Shown: positions 1 through 12,672 of the stretch, one piece after another | Position numbering within the stretch: position 1 is the stretch's first letter | Layout: each line of letters starts with the position of its first letter | NCBI RefSeq assembly: GCF_045679555.1 | Contig: NC_092089.1 | Coordinates: forward strand, 2,246,663 to 2,310,662 | Source: Salvelinus alpinus | Taxonomy: Eukaryota > Chordata > Actinopteri > Salmoniformes > Salmonidae | Direction of reading: 5' to 3' | DNA length: 64,000 bases | Position numbers and translations under genes: made by a program | The notes under the pieces: model-generated | The model's input: the letters and a program-made list of their open reading frames with translations, nothing else | Databases searched by the model: none | What the model was told of the DNA's origin: nothing

Positions 1-3000
1 GTTTCTCTCTCCCCCCTCCCTGTACATTAGTCTCTTGTGTCTCTCTTCCCCTCCCTGTACATTAGTCTCTTGTTTCTCTGTCCCCCCTCCCTGTACATTA
101 GTCTCTTGTTTCTCTCTTCCCCTCCCTGTACATCAGTCTCTTGTTTCTCTCTCCCCCTCCCTGTACATTAGTCTCTTGTTTCTCTCTCCCCCTCCCTGTA
201 CATTAGTCTCTTGTTTCTCTCTTCCCCTCCCTGTACATTAGTCTCTTGTTTCTCTCTTCCCCTCCCTGTACATTAGTCTCTTGTTTCTCTCTTCCCCTCC
301 CTGTACATGAGTCTCTTGTTTCTCTCTTCCCCTCCCTGTACATTAGTCTCTTGTTTCTCTCTTCCCCTCCCTGTACATTAGTCTCTTGTTTCTCTCTTCC
401 CCTCCCTGTACATTAGTCTCTTGTTTCTCTCTTCCCCTCCCTGTACATTAGTCTCTTGTTTCTCTCTCCCCCCTCCCTGTACATTAGTCTCTTGTTTCTC
501 TCTTCACCTCCCTGTACATTAGTCTCTTGTTTCTCTCTCCCCCTCCCTTTACATTAGTCTCTTGTTTCTCTCTTCACCTCCCTGTACATTAGTCTCTTGT
601 TTCTCTCTTCCCCTCCCTGTACATTAGTCTCTTGTTTCTCTCTTCCCCTCCCTGTACATTAGTCTCTTGTTTCTCTCTCCCCCCTCCCTGTACATTAGTC
701 TCTTGTGTCTCTCTTCCCCTCCCTGTACATGAGTCTCTTGTTTCTCTCTCCCCCCTCCCTTTACATTAGTCTCTTGTTTCTCTCTCCATCTCCCTTTACA
801 TTAGTCTCTTGCTTCTCTGTCCCCCCTCCCTGTACATTAGTCTCTTGTTTCTCTCTTCCCCTCCCTGTACATTAGTCTCTTGTTTCTCTCTCCACCTCCC
901 TTTACATTAGTCTCTTGTTTCTCTCTCCACCTCCCTTTACATTAGTCTCTTGTTTCTCTCTCCCCCTCCCTTTACATTAGTCTCTTGTTTCTCTCTCCCC
1001 CTCCCTTTACATTAGTCTCTTGTTTCTCTCTCCACCTCCCTTTACATTAGTCTCTTGTTTCTCTCTCCCCCTCCCTTTACATTAGTCTCTTGTTTCTCTC
1101 TTCCCCTCCCTGTACATTAGTCTCTTGTTTCTCTCTCCCCCTCCCTGTACATTAGTCTCTTGTTTCTCTCTTCACCTCCCTGTACATTAGTCTCTTGTTT
1201 CTCTCTCCACCTCCCTGTACATTAGTCTCTTGTTTCTCTCTCCCCCCTCCCTGTACATTAGTCTCTTGTCTCTCTCCCCCTCCCTGTACATTAGTCTCTT
1301 GTTTCTCTCTCCCCCCTCCCTGTACATTAGTCTCTTGTTTCTCTCTCCCCCCTCCCTGTACATTAGTCTCTTGTTTCTCTCTTCACCTCCCTTTACATTA
1401 GTCTCTTGTTTCTCTCTTCCCCTCCCTGTACATTAGTCTCTTGTTTCTCTCTTCCCCTCCCTGTACATTAGTCTCTTGTTTCTCTCTCCCCCCTCCCTGT
1501 ACATTAGTCTCTTGTTTCTCTCTTCCCCTCCCTGTACATGAGTCTCTTGTTTCTCTCTCCCCCCCTCCCTTTACATTAGTCTCTTGTTTCTCTCTCCACC
1601 TCCCTTTACATTAGTCTCTTGCTTCTCTGTCCCCCCTCCCTGTACATTAGTCTCTTGTTTCTCTCTTCCCCTCCCTGTACATTAGTCTCTTGTTTCTCTC
1701 TCCACCTCCCTTTACATTAGTCTCTTGTTTCTCTCTCCCCCTCCCTTTACATTAGTCTCTTGTTTCTCTCTCCCCCTCCCTTTACATTAGTCTCTTGTTT
1801 CTCTCTCCACCTCCCTTTACATTAGTCTCTTGTTTCTCTCTCCCCCTCCCTTTACATTAGTCTCTTGTTTCTCTCTCCACCTCCCTTTACATTAGTCTCT
1901 TGTTTCTCTCTTCCCCTCCCTGTACATTAGTCTCTTGTTTCTCTCTCCCCCCTCCCTGTACATTAGTCTCTTGTTTCTCTCTTCACCTCCCTGTACATTA
2001 GTCTCTTGTTTCTCTCTCCACCTCCCTGTACATTAGTCTCTTGTTTCTCTCTCCCCCCTCCCTGTACATTAGTCTCTTGTTTCTCTCTCCCCCCTCCCTG
2101 TACATTAGTCTCTTGTTTCTCTCTTCACCTCCCTTTACATTAGTCTCTTGTTTCTCTCTCCCCCTCCCTGTACATTAGTCTCTTGTTTCTCTCTCCCGCT
2201 CCCTGTACATTAGTCTCTTGTTTCTCTCTTCCCCTCCCTGTACATGAGTCTCTTGTTTCTCTCTCCACCTCCCTGTACATTAGTCTCTTGTTTCTCTCTC
2301 CCGCTCCCTGTACATTAGTCTCTTGTTTCTCTCTCCACCTCCCTGTACATTAGTCTCTTGTTTCTCTCTTCCCCTCCCTGTACATTAGTCTCTTGTTTCT
2401 CTCTTCCCCTCCCTGTACATTAGTCTCTTGTTTCTCTCTTCCCCTCCCTGTACATTAGTCTCTTGTTTCTCTCTCCACCTCCCTGTACATTAGTCTCTTG
2501 TTTCTCTCTTCCCCTCCCTGTACATTAGTCTCTTGTTTCTCTCTTCACCTCCCTGTACATTAGTCTCTTGTTTCTCTCCACCTCCCTTTATATTAGTCTC
2601 TTGTTTCTCTCTCCCCCTCCCTGTACATTAGTCTCTTGTTTCTCTCTCCCCCCTCCCTGTACATTAGTCTCTTGTTTCTCTCTCCCCCTCCCTGTACATT
2701 AGTCTCTTGTTTCTCTCTCCACCTCCCTTTACATTAGTCTCTTGTTTCTCTCTCCCCCTCCCTTTACATTAGTCTCTTGTTTCTCTCTCCCCCTCCCTGT
2801 ACATTAGTCTCTTGTTTCTCTGTCCCCCCTCCCTGTACATTAGTCTATTGTTTCTCCCCCCCCCTCCCTGTACATTAGTCTCTTGTTTCTCTCTCCCCCT
2901 CCCTGTACATTAGTCTCTTGTTTCTCTCTCCCCCCTCCCTGTACATTAGTCTCTTGTTTCTCTCTCCCCCCTCCCTCTACATTAGTCTCTTGTTTCTCTC

Positions 3001-6000
3001 TTCACCTCCCTTTACATTAGTCTCTTGTTTCTCTCTTCCCCTCCCTTTACATTAGTCTCTTGTTTCTCTCTTCCCCTCCCTGTACATTAGTCTCTTGTTT
3101 CTCTCTCCCCCCTCCCTGTACATTAGTCTCTTGTTTCTCTCTTCACCTCCCTGTACATTAGTCTCTTGTTTCTCTCTCCCCCTCCCTGTACATTAGTCTC
3201 TTGTTTCTCTCTTCACCTCCCTGTACATTAGTCTCTTGTTTCTCTCTCCCCCTCCCTGTACATTAGTCTCTTGTTTCTCTCTCCCCCTCCCTGTACATTA
3301 GTCTCTTGTTTCTCTCTTCACCTCCCTGTACATTAGTCTCTTGTTTCTCTCCACCTCCCTGTACATTAGTCTCTTGTTTCTCTCTTCACCTCCCTGTACA
3401 TTAGTCTCTTGTTTCTCTCTCCACCTCCCTTTACATTAGTCTCTTGTTTCTCTCTCCCCCCTCCCTGTACATTAGTCTCTTGTTTCTCTCTCCCCCCTCC
3501 CTGTACATTAGTCTCTTGTTTCTCTCTCCCCCTCCCTGTACATTAGTCTCTTGTTTCTCTCTCCACCTCCCTTTACATTAGTCTCTTGTTTCTCTCTCCC
3601 CCTCCCTGTACATTAGTCTCTTGTTTCTCTCTCCCCCTCCCTGTACATTAGTCTCTTGTTTCTCTCTTCACCTCCCTGTACATTAGTCTCTTGTTTCTCT
3701 CTTCACCTCCCTGTACATTAGTCTCTTGTTTCTCTCTTCACCTCCCTGTACATTAGTCTCTTGTTTCTCTCTCCACCTCCCTTTACATTAGTCTCTTGTT
3801 TCTCTCTCCCCCCTCCCTGTACATTAGTCTCTTGTTTCTCTCTCCCCCCTCCCTGTACATTAGTCTCTTGTTTCTCTCTCCCCCTCCCTGTACATTAGTC
3901 TCTTGTTTCTCTCTCCACCTCCCTTTACATTAGTCTCTTGTTTCTCTCTCCACCTCCCTTTACATTAGTCTCTTGTTTCTCTCTTCCCCTCCCTGTACAT
4001 TAGTCTCTTGTTTCTCTCTTCACCTCCCTGTACATTAGTCTCTTGTTTCTCTCTCCACCTCCCTTTACATTAGTCTCTTCTTTCTCTCTCCCCCCTCCCT
4101 GTACATTAGTCTCTTGTTTCTCTCTCCCCCCTCCCTGTACATTAGTCTCTTGTTTCTCTCTTCCCCTCCCTGTACATTAGTCTCTTGTTTCTCTCTTCAC
4201 CTCCCTTTACATTAGTCTCTTGTTTCTCTCTCCACCTCCCTTTACATTAGTCTCTTGTTTCTCTCTTCACCTCCCTTTACATTAGTCTCTTGTTTCTCTG
4301 TCCCCCCTCCCTCTACATTAGTCTCTTGTTTCTCTCTCCACCTCCCTTTACATTAGTCTCTTGTTTCTCTGTCCCCCCTCCCTGTACATTAGTGTCTTGT
4401 TTCTCTCTCCCCCCTCCCTGTACATTAGTCTCTTGTTTCTTTCTCCACCTCCCTTTACATTAGTCTCTTGTTTCTCTCTTCACCTCCCTTTACATTAGTC
4501 TCTTGTTTCTCTCTCCACCTCCCTTTACATTAGTCTCTTGTTTCTCTGTCCCCCCTCCCTCTACATTAGTCTCTTGTTTCTCTCTCCACCTCCCTTTACA
4601 TTAGTCTCTTGTTTCTCTGTCCCCCCTCCCTGTACATTAGTGTCTTGTTTCTCTCTCCCCCCTCCCTGTACATTAGTGTCTTGTTTCTCTCTCCCCCCTC
4701 CCTGTACATTAGCGTCTTGTTTCTCTCTCCCCCCTCCCTGTACATTAGTCTCTTGTTTCTCTCTTCACCTCCCTGTACATTAGTCTCTTGTTTCTCTCTC
4801 CACCTCCCTTTACATTAGTCTCTTGTTTCTCTCTCCACCTCCCTTTACATTAGTCTCTTGTTTCTCTCTCCACCTCCGTGTACATTAGTCTCTTGTTTCT
4901 CTCTTCACCTCCCTGTACATTAGTCTCTTGTTTCTCTCTCCACCTCCCTTTACATTAGTCTCTTGTTTCTCTCTCCCCCCTCCCTGTACATTAGTCTCTT
5001 GTTTCTCTCTTCCCCTCCCTGTACATTAGTCTTGTTTCTCTCTCCACCTCCCTGTACATTAGTGTCTTGTTTCTCTCTCCCCCCTCCCTGTACATTAGTC
5101 TCTTGTTTCTCTCTTCACCTCCCTTTACATTAGTCTCTTGTTTATCTGTCCCCCCTCCCTCTACATTAGTCTCTTGTTTCTCTCTCCACCTCCCTTTACA
5201 TTAGTCTCTTGTTTCTCTGTCCCCCCTCCCTGTACATTAGTGTCTTGTTTCTCTCTCCCCCCTCCCTGTACATTAGTCTCTTGTTTCTCTCTCCACCTCC
5301 CTTTACATTAGTCTCTTGTTTCTCTCTTCACCTCCCTTTACATTAGTCTCTTGTTTCTCTCTCCACCTCCCTTTACATTAGTCTCTTGTTTCTCTGTCCC
5401 CCCTCCCTCTACATTAGTCTCTTGTTTCTCTCTCCACCTCCCTTTACATTAGTCTCTTGTTTCTCTGTCCCCCCTCCCTGTACATTAGTGTCTTGTTTCT
5501 CTCTCCCCCCTCCCTGTACATTAGTGTCTTGTTTCTCTCTCCCCCCTCCCTGTACATTAGTGTCTTGTTTCTCTCTCCCCCCTCCCTGTACATTAGTCTC
5601 TTGTTTCTCTCTCCACCTCCCTTTACATTAGTCTCTTGTTTCTCTCTTCACCTCCCTTTACATTAGTCTCTTGTTTCTCTCTCCACCTCCCTTTACATTA
5701 GTCTCTTGTTTCTCTGTCCCCCCTCCCTCTACATTAGTCTCTTGTTTCTCTCTCCACCTCCCTTTACATTAGTCTCTTGTTTCTCTGTCCCCCCTCCCTG
5801 TACATTAGTGTCTTGTTTCTCTCTCCCCCCTCCCTGTACATTAGTGTCTTGTTTCTCTCTCCCCCCTCCCTGTACATTAGTGTCTTGTTTCTCTCTCCCA
5901 CCTCCCTGTACATTAGTCTCTTGTTTCTCTCTTCACCTCCCTGTACATTAGTCTCTTGTTTCTCTCTTCACCTCCCTGTACATTAGTCTCTTGTTTCTCT

Positions 6001-7652
6001 CTTCACCTCCCTGTACATTAGTCTCTTGTTTCTCTCTTCACCTCCCTGTACATTAGTCTCTTGTTTCTCTCTCCACCTCCCTTTACATTAGTCTCTTGTT
6101 TCTCTCTCCCCCCTCCCTGTACATTAGTCTCTTGTTTCTCTCTCCCCCCTCCCTGTACATTAGTCTCTTGTTTCTCTCTCCCCCCTCCCTGTACATTAGT
6201 CTCTTGTTTCTCTCTCCACCTCCCTTTACATTAGTCTCTTGTTTCTCTCTCCACCTCCCTTTACATTAGTCTCTTGTTTCTCTCTCCACCTCCCTGTACA
6301 TTAGTCTCTTGTTTCTCTCTTCACCTCCCTGTACATTAGTCTCTTGTTTCTCTCTCCACCTCCCTTTACATTAGTCTCTTGTTTCTCTCTCCCCCCTCCC
6401 TGTACATTAGTCTCTTGTTTCTCTCTTCCCCTCCCTGTACATTAGTCTCTTGTTTCTCTCTCCCCCTCCCTTTACATTAGTCTCTTGTTTCTCTCTCCAC
6501 CTCCCTGTACATTAGTGTCTTGTTTCTCTCTCCCCCCTCCCTGTACATTAGTCTCTTGTTTCTCTCTTCACCTCTCTTTACATTAGTCTCTTGTTTCTCT
6601 CTCCACCTCCCTTTACATTAGTCTCTTGTTTCTCTCTTCACCTCCCTTTACATTAGTCTCTTGTTTCTCTGTCCCCCCTCCCTCTACATTAGTCTCTTGT
6701 TTCTCTCTCCACCTCCCTTTACATTAGTCTCTTGTTTCTCTTTCCCCCCTCCCTGTACATTAGTGTCTTGTTTCTCTCTCCCCCCTCCCTGTACATTAGT
6801 CTCTTGTTTCTCTCTCCACCTCCCTTTACATTAGTCTCTTGTTTCTCTCTTCACCTCCCTTTACATTAGTCTCTTGTTTCTCTGTCCCCCCTCCCTCTAC
6901 ATTAGTCTCTTGTTTCTCTCTCCACCTCCCTTTACATTAGTCTCTTGTTTCTCTGTCCCCCCTCCCTGTACATTAGTGTCTTGTTTCTCTCTCCCCCCTC
7001 CCTGTACATTAGTCTCTTGTTTCTCTCTCCACCTCCCTTTACATTAGTCTCTTGTTTCTCTCTTCACCTCCCTTTACATTAGTCTCTTGTTTCTCTCTCC
7101 ACCTCCCTTTACATTAGTCTCTTGTTTCTCTGTCCCCCCTCCCTCTACATTAGTCTCTTGTTTCTCTCTCCACCTCCCTTTACATTAGTCTCTTGTTTCT
7201 CTGTCCCCCCTCCCTGTACATTAGTGTCTTGTTTCTCTCTCCCCCCTCCCTGTACATTAGTGTCTTGTTTCTCTCTCCCCCCTCCCTGTACATTAGTGTC
7301 TTGTTTCTCTCTCCCCCCTCCCTGTACATTAGTCTCTTGTTTCTCTCTCCACCTCCCTTTACATTAGTCTCTTGTTTCTCTCTCCACCTCCCTTTACATT
7401 AGTCTCTTGTTTCTCTCTCCCCCTCCCTGTACATTAGTCTCTTGTTTCTCTCTTCACCTCCCTGTACATTAGTCTCTTGTTTCTCTCTCCCCCCTCCCTG
7501 TACATTAGTCTCTTGTTTCTCTCTTCACCTCCCTTTACATTAGTCTCTTGTTTCTCTCTCCCCCCTCCCTGTACATTAGTCTCTTGTTTCTCTCTCCCCC
7601 TCCCTGTATATTAGTCTCTTGTTTCTCTCTTCACCTCCCTTTACATTAGTCT
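1..7652. repeat. 35-bp C/T-rich minisatellite array, about 218 units
   Basis: A near-continuous tandem array of a 35-bp unit fills the first 7.65 kb and runs off the left edge. Each plus-strand unit is a long pyrimidine stretch followed by CTGTACATTAG or CTTTACATTAG. Variants differ at a few fixed places: TTCCCC, TCCACC or TCCCCCC in the middle, TGTAC, TTTAC or TCTAC near the end, and ATTAGTC or ATTAGTG at the junction. Some blocks recur as higher-order repeats; the same run of about seven units starts near 4538, 5386, 5706 and 7122. Short open frames inside it are by-products of the repeat. fam171a1 exons begin 330 bp downstream on the same strand, so the array is probably intronic. Confidence 0.97.
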
Positions 7653-7981
7653 GTCATAGCCCCTCTCATACACAGATCTAGGATCAGCCTACATACCACA
7701 AATCCTTATCATACCAATGGTGACAAAATAAAAACTGACATTAGATTGTTGTCCAGGTCGTGTTACCTCATCTTACACAATGACTGTGTCTGACTATGTT
7801 ATGATGATACTAGCTCATATGGCTCCTGGCCAGTATGAGTTATGACTGTGTCACTGTGAGTCTGCTTCCTCCCGGTGGTTGACTGGAGAACTGCAGCAGC
7901 ACAGTGACGAGGCCAAACGCTTTACACTGATTTACTGTGGTTGAAGAGTATATCTCTAACTCTCTCTGTGTTTGTTTGTAG

Positions 7982-10900
7982 GGGCCTGGTTGAAGAGCAG
8001 TCTGGGCTATGTCCAGAGGGAGGGAGACCAGCTCAGCCTAACCTACATCGCCCCTCAGCTGGGATACTGGGTGGCTGCCATGTCCCCACTAGACACAGGT
8101 ACCAACACACACCATGTCCCCACTAGACACAGGTACCAACACACACCATGTCCCCACTAGACACAGGTAGGTACCAACACACACCATGTCCCCACTAGAC
8201 ACAGGTAGGTACCAACACACACCATGTCCCCACTAGACACAGGTAGGTACCAACACACACCATGTCCCCACTAGACACAGGTAGGTACCAACACACACCA
8301 TGTCCCCTTTAGACACAGGTACCAACACACACCATGTCCCCACTAGACACAGGTACCAACACACACCATGTCCCCTTTAGACACAGGTATCAACACACAC
8401 CATGTCCCCTTTAGACACAGGTACCAACACACACCATGTCCCCACTAGACACAGGTACCAACACACACCATGTCCCCTTTAGACACAGGTACCAACACAC
8501 ACCATGTCCCCTTTAGACACAGGTACCAACACACACCATGTCCCCACTAGACACAGGTAGGTACCAACACACACCATGTCCCCACTAGACACAGGTAGGT
8601 ACCAACACACACCATGTCCCCACTAGACACAGGTACCAACACACACCATGTCCCCACTAGACACAGGTACCAACACACACATTTAAAACGGGTATAACTT
8701 CCTCTGTGAACCGTAAAAAAAAAAGAATGTGTCTGTTTCTGCAGGTCCGGTGGTGGCAAAGGACATCAGTACGTACCACACTGTCTTCCTATTGGCCATA
8801 CTGGGAGGCATGGCTGTCATCCTCCTCTGCCTGCTCTGTCTACTACTGTACTACTGCAGGTCTGTCCATCTGTCTGGATCAATGGACTTCCCTGCTGTCT
8901 GTCATAAGTGTGTCTTGTGTGTCAGTGAAGCAGTCTTGAGTTTCAACAGGACTGTCTTCTCTTTCCTCTCCCCTTCTCTCTCTCCCTCCCTGTCTCCCTG
9001 TGTCTCTCTCTCGCTCTCCCCGTTTCTCTCTCCCTGTCTCTCCCTCACTATCTCCCTCTCCCTGTCTCTCTCTTTCCAGGCGTGGTTGTGTGAAGCCTCG
9101 TCTGTCCCAGCGGAAGCTGACTCTGTCGTCTGGTCTGGAGGGCAGTAAGAGAGACCAGTCCACCTCCATGTCCCACCTCAACCTCATCAGCAGCGAGGTC
9201 AGTCAACACCCAGGCCAGGGACCACTGGTCTCTTCATACAAACATGCTTTCTCCCTTTGCCACTGCACTTTGGAACTGCCATTGCACTTTCCATTGTTAT
9301 AATCACAGATAATATTCTTTTGTTTTTTCACTTTTGTGTTAGTGTGTATTGATGGTATTGTTCCCTGTGTGTTCTGTGTATTTTGTTTGAAGAGCATGTT
9401 AGATAATGGCATAGCACTACTGTCTGTGAAACTGACACTAAAACCTTATCACATCTCTAGGTTCATTTGGAGCTGGTCTCTACGACAGCAGAACCCAACA
9501 TGACCACGCCCATGCTCAAACCCTCCTCCTACGATCGCCATGACCTGGTCTCCCATGGCAACCACAGTCGCATGTCGCTAGGAAACCACAGCCGAAGTCG
9601 TCATGGTTCGTCGCTAGGCAACCTGACGCCGCGCAGCAGAGACTACCGTCAGTCTGTGGAGACTTTCCCGTTAAAGTCAGCCCTCTCCACCGGGACTGAT
9701 GCCGGCTACCGCCAATCATACACCTCCATCTGCTCATCCATCAATCAGCTCCCAGATAGACTTTCCTCCTCAAATCAGGTGCAGGCGTCAGCAAGTCAAT
9801 TGAGTGGTGTTGGGGAGGGCGGGACTAGTGTGCGTGAGGCTACCTCGCCCTGCTCCCCTATCAGAGGGGAGGGGTGTGAGCGCAGACCCCCAGACTACCT
9901 CCTGTCCCGGTCTGTGGACCACCTGGGCTCCCTGCCCCTCTCCCTCCCCAGGCAGCTGCTGTGCTGTGGCTCCGTGGACCTGCTGAGTGGAGGAGACGGT
10001 TACCCCAGGAGGATCCGGCCCACACTGGTGATCCCAGCCCACTACATGCGCCTGCCAGGGGAGCACCCGCTGTGTGGCCAGGCCCTGTTCTTACAGACTG
10101 ACCAGCAGAGTGACCTGGAGACCATCCAGGCTGAGCTCAACGCCTCACACTCCCAGCAGCCCCTGGGGCAAACACACACCGATTATGCTACCACCTCAGC
10201 CAACCAGGGACAAGGAGAGGGGCAAGGTGAGTGGAGCAGCCTATCAGAGTCCCTGTCTATCCCGACAGCACTTGGGGAGGCAGGGATTATGCAAATGAAC
10301 GGCGAGGACACGCTATTGGCCGAGAGGAAACTGATGGAACTGCGGGGAGGGAAGCCCCTCACACACCCGCGCGCCTGGTTCGTCTCATTGGACGGTCGGT
10401 CTAACGCCATCAGACACTCTTACATAGACTTGCAGCGGGCTGGGCAAGCCAAGGGGAATCCAGGTGGAGGAGGTAGCCATGGTAACAACAGTGGTGGTAG
10501 ACATGTCAACGGAAACGACGCAAGTCTGGACTCCGGGGTGGACCTGAATGAGCCCAGAGCAGGGCGGAGGGGGAGGGAGGTAGAGAGGAATGTAGGAGAG
10601 AGGGAAAGAGAGAAAGACAGAGAGAGGGGGAGGACAAAGAGCGGCCCTCCTGCCATGGCCTACACCCAGCTGATATATGTGGATGACCTGGAGGGGGAGA
10701 CTCCTGAGTGTAGCCCCCAGGACAGCCCTTTAGGTCCAGGGTTGCAGAACACACAGGGACATCAACAAGTAGAGGAAGAGGAGGAGGACAGAGGAGAGGA
10801 AGACGAGGCGGAAGAGGAACACAGAGGAGAGGGGATGATACAGGAAAAGGCTCCTTCACCCCTCTCCTCCCCCTCCTCCTCCTCCTCTTCCTCTCCACCC

Positions 10901-11056
10901 CCACTCACAGAGACAGACGGCGTGGTCTTCAGGACTGAGCATGACCAGATGGCCCTATTGTCTGTTGCCCCTGACGACCACGGAGAGGAGGAGAAGAAGA
11001 GCCCCTGGCAGAAGAGGGAGGAGCGCCCCCTACTGGCAGTCTTTAACCTCAAATAA
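7982..11056 (+). CDS. fam171a1: fam171a1, last four exons (partial gene)
   Basis: FAM171A1 is a single-pass type I membrane protein linked to cell shape and the actin cytoskeleton. Exons read from splice sites are 7982-8098, 8745-8859, 9080-9197 and 9461-11056 (stop 11054-11056). The first holds the end of the extracellular region ([13 protein letters not shown]). The second encodes the transmembrane helix, running from about [10 protein letters not shown] to CLLLYY. The third begins the cytoplasmic tail ([22 protein letters not shown]). The 1.6-kb last exon carries family-conserved stretches: [72 protein letters not shown] and the end [12 protein letters not shown]. An acidic Glu-rich segment precedes the end. 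The 5' exons are not in the window. The nmt2-rpp38-acbd7 neighbourhood favours A1 over the paralogue A2. Confidence 0.93.
8079..8682 (+). repeat. 34/38-bp minisatellite spanning a fam171a1 exon end and splice donor
   Basis: Seventeen tandem copies of a unit run from the last 20 bases of the coding exon into the intron. Each copy contains CATGTCCCC, then CTAGACACAG or TTTAGACACAG, then GTACC or GTAGGTACC, then CAACACACAC. The first copy includes the real exon end (codons for MSPLDT and the split glycine) and its donor at 8099. Every other copy repeats the same exon-end/donor junction. Copies with GTAGGT fit the donor consensus better than the original GTACCA. Unit lengths are 34 bp, or 38 bp where GTAG is added. 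Confidence 0.95.
8951..9078 (+). repeat. C/T microsatellite at a fam171a1 3' splice site
   Basis: About 128 bases of CTCTCC/TGTCTC-type simple sequence run straight into the TTTCCAG acceptor at 9079. It serves as an extended polypyrimidine tract for the exon starting at 9080. Confidence 0.85.
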
Positions 11057-11721
11057 CCTCTGACCCTTGAACTATGACCTTACTTCCCCTCCCACCACCC
11101 TACCCCAGAGTGATATGAAGAAGGATTGGCCAGCTATAGATGTCCAGATCATTCAGGAAGTACATCTGCACTGGGAGCTAAATGGAACTGTCAGTGAATG
11201 GAAACGATTGGAACAGTTGGAACTCCATACATTCTAATGTCTAATCCTTCCTGTGTTTCATCATAGCCCCACACTACATGGACAGGCCACTGACTAGACA
11301 TGCCATAGAGACTTTGTCTGAGTGATACAGATGACCTCCTGAAGTAAAAACAAAGTAAACAACGTCAGAGAACATGTAATGCACAACTGCTATGCCTTTA
11401 GTAAATTAGCTGTCAGCAAAAATGGGCTGTAGAATAAAGTAGAGACAGACAATGAGTGTTTCAATACTTAGCAGCAGCCTCCTTTCCTCAGTCTTATCTG
11501 CTTCAGTCTACTGATCTGAAAAGCATTGGACAAGTAAAAGCAATATGGCGGATGTCTACTGGCAGGTCTAGGTAGAAGGAGTAGTAGTGTTTTAAGATCA
11601 GTAACTAGGACAGGATTTACATACAGCAGGAAAGGAAGCTACTCTAATGTATAATGCTGCAGGTAGATGTTGCCTAGAGGCACAGATCTACGATCAGTTT
11701 TCCCCCCACAAGTCTTAATTT

Positions 11722-11905
11722 GGGCGGCAGGTAGCCTAGCGGTTAGAGCGGTGGGCCAGTAACGTAAAGATCGCTGGTTCGAATACCCAAGCCAAGAAGG
11801 TGAAATATCTGTCGATGTGCCCTTGAGCAAGGCACTTAACCCTGATTTGCTCCATTTGCTCCGTACTACTATGGCTGCATCTATCCAGTGTATGTGACAC
11901 TAAAA
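11722..11905 (+). mobile_element. salmonid tRNA-derived SINE (HpaI-like)
   Basis: The stretch starts GGGCGGCAGGTAGCCTAGCG, a pol III A-box region, and has a B-box-like GGTTCGAATAC about 50 bases later. It continues with the family body (ATCTGTCGATGTGCCCTTGAG, CAAGGCACTTAACCC). This is the layout of the salmonid HpaI/SmaI-type SINEs. The exact subfamily is not determined, and the 3' tail is degenerate. Confidence 0.85.
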
Positions 11906-12672
11906 CATATTTTGTTTTGTTATTTTTTTTAGGTTTCCATTTTCCAACGTTTAGGGTACCTTAGATTAGTGTGTGTGTAACTTCAGTTTCCCATCCACAC
12001 GACTGGTGAATCAGATAATGGGATACAGCCCCCTCTGTTGGTGACTGTTGATATTGCAGCACTCTACCAGTGAGGTTTATTATGAAGGTTTTTGTGTGTT
12101 GAACCACTGACTTCGGCATACTTTGCTCTGAACGGCTGGCTATGCATCACTTTTATACAGTTGCTTGAGATGCCTTGTTTTGTAATGTTATGTACTCTGA
12201 TTTTAGTTGCCAAACTATTTTACTCAAATACGTTTATGCTATTTTCTACTCGGATATGTTTTATCGTTTTTTCCCTTACTGTAAGTACAGAGTTTTAACA
12301 CACACACCCACCCAAGCCTTTTCTCTGAAACCAAACTGCATCCTGACGTTTGGAAACCACTATAATCGACTTCCTCGTTTTCCAAGTGCCTTTGAACAAG
12401 TTGACTCGTACACATCAGTTGATCAGTTCAGTTAGCTATTTATTTCTCCTCTCCCCTGTTGAGCTCTAACCCTCCACTACCTCATCCCTCTCTCCTCTCC
12501 TCCCTCTGTCCCTGGCAGACAGCATGCAGTAACCCCCTCTCTCCTCTCCTCAGTCACAAAGGGAGGATGCTGTGTGGCCATAGCTAGATTGTTTATTGAC
12601 TTTTGCATCTGCCTCTGTGTGCCAGTGTGTGGGCCCGTCTCTGTCTGTAGTCATGTCTTTCTGCGCAAGCAT

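Noticed and set aside
1-7652. Regular 35-bp repeats could suggest a CRISPR array or repeat-protein gene
   Set aside because: The units are contiguous with no unique spacers, in a vertebrate genome. The short open frames (for example [12 protein letters not shown]) are by-products of the repeat.
9467-11056. A free-standing 529-codon gene starting at the Met at 9467
   Set aside because: The frame continues upstream to a good acceptor at 9460 and joins earlier fam171a1 exons. It is the last exon, not a gene.
11722-11800. Possible tRNA gene
   Set aside because: The A/B boxes belong to a SINE head. The acceptor stem and cloverleaf are not intact.
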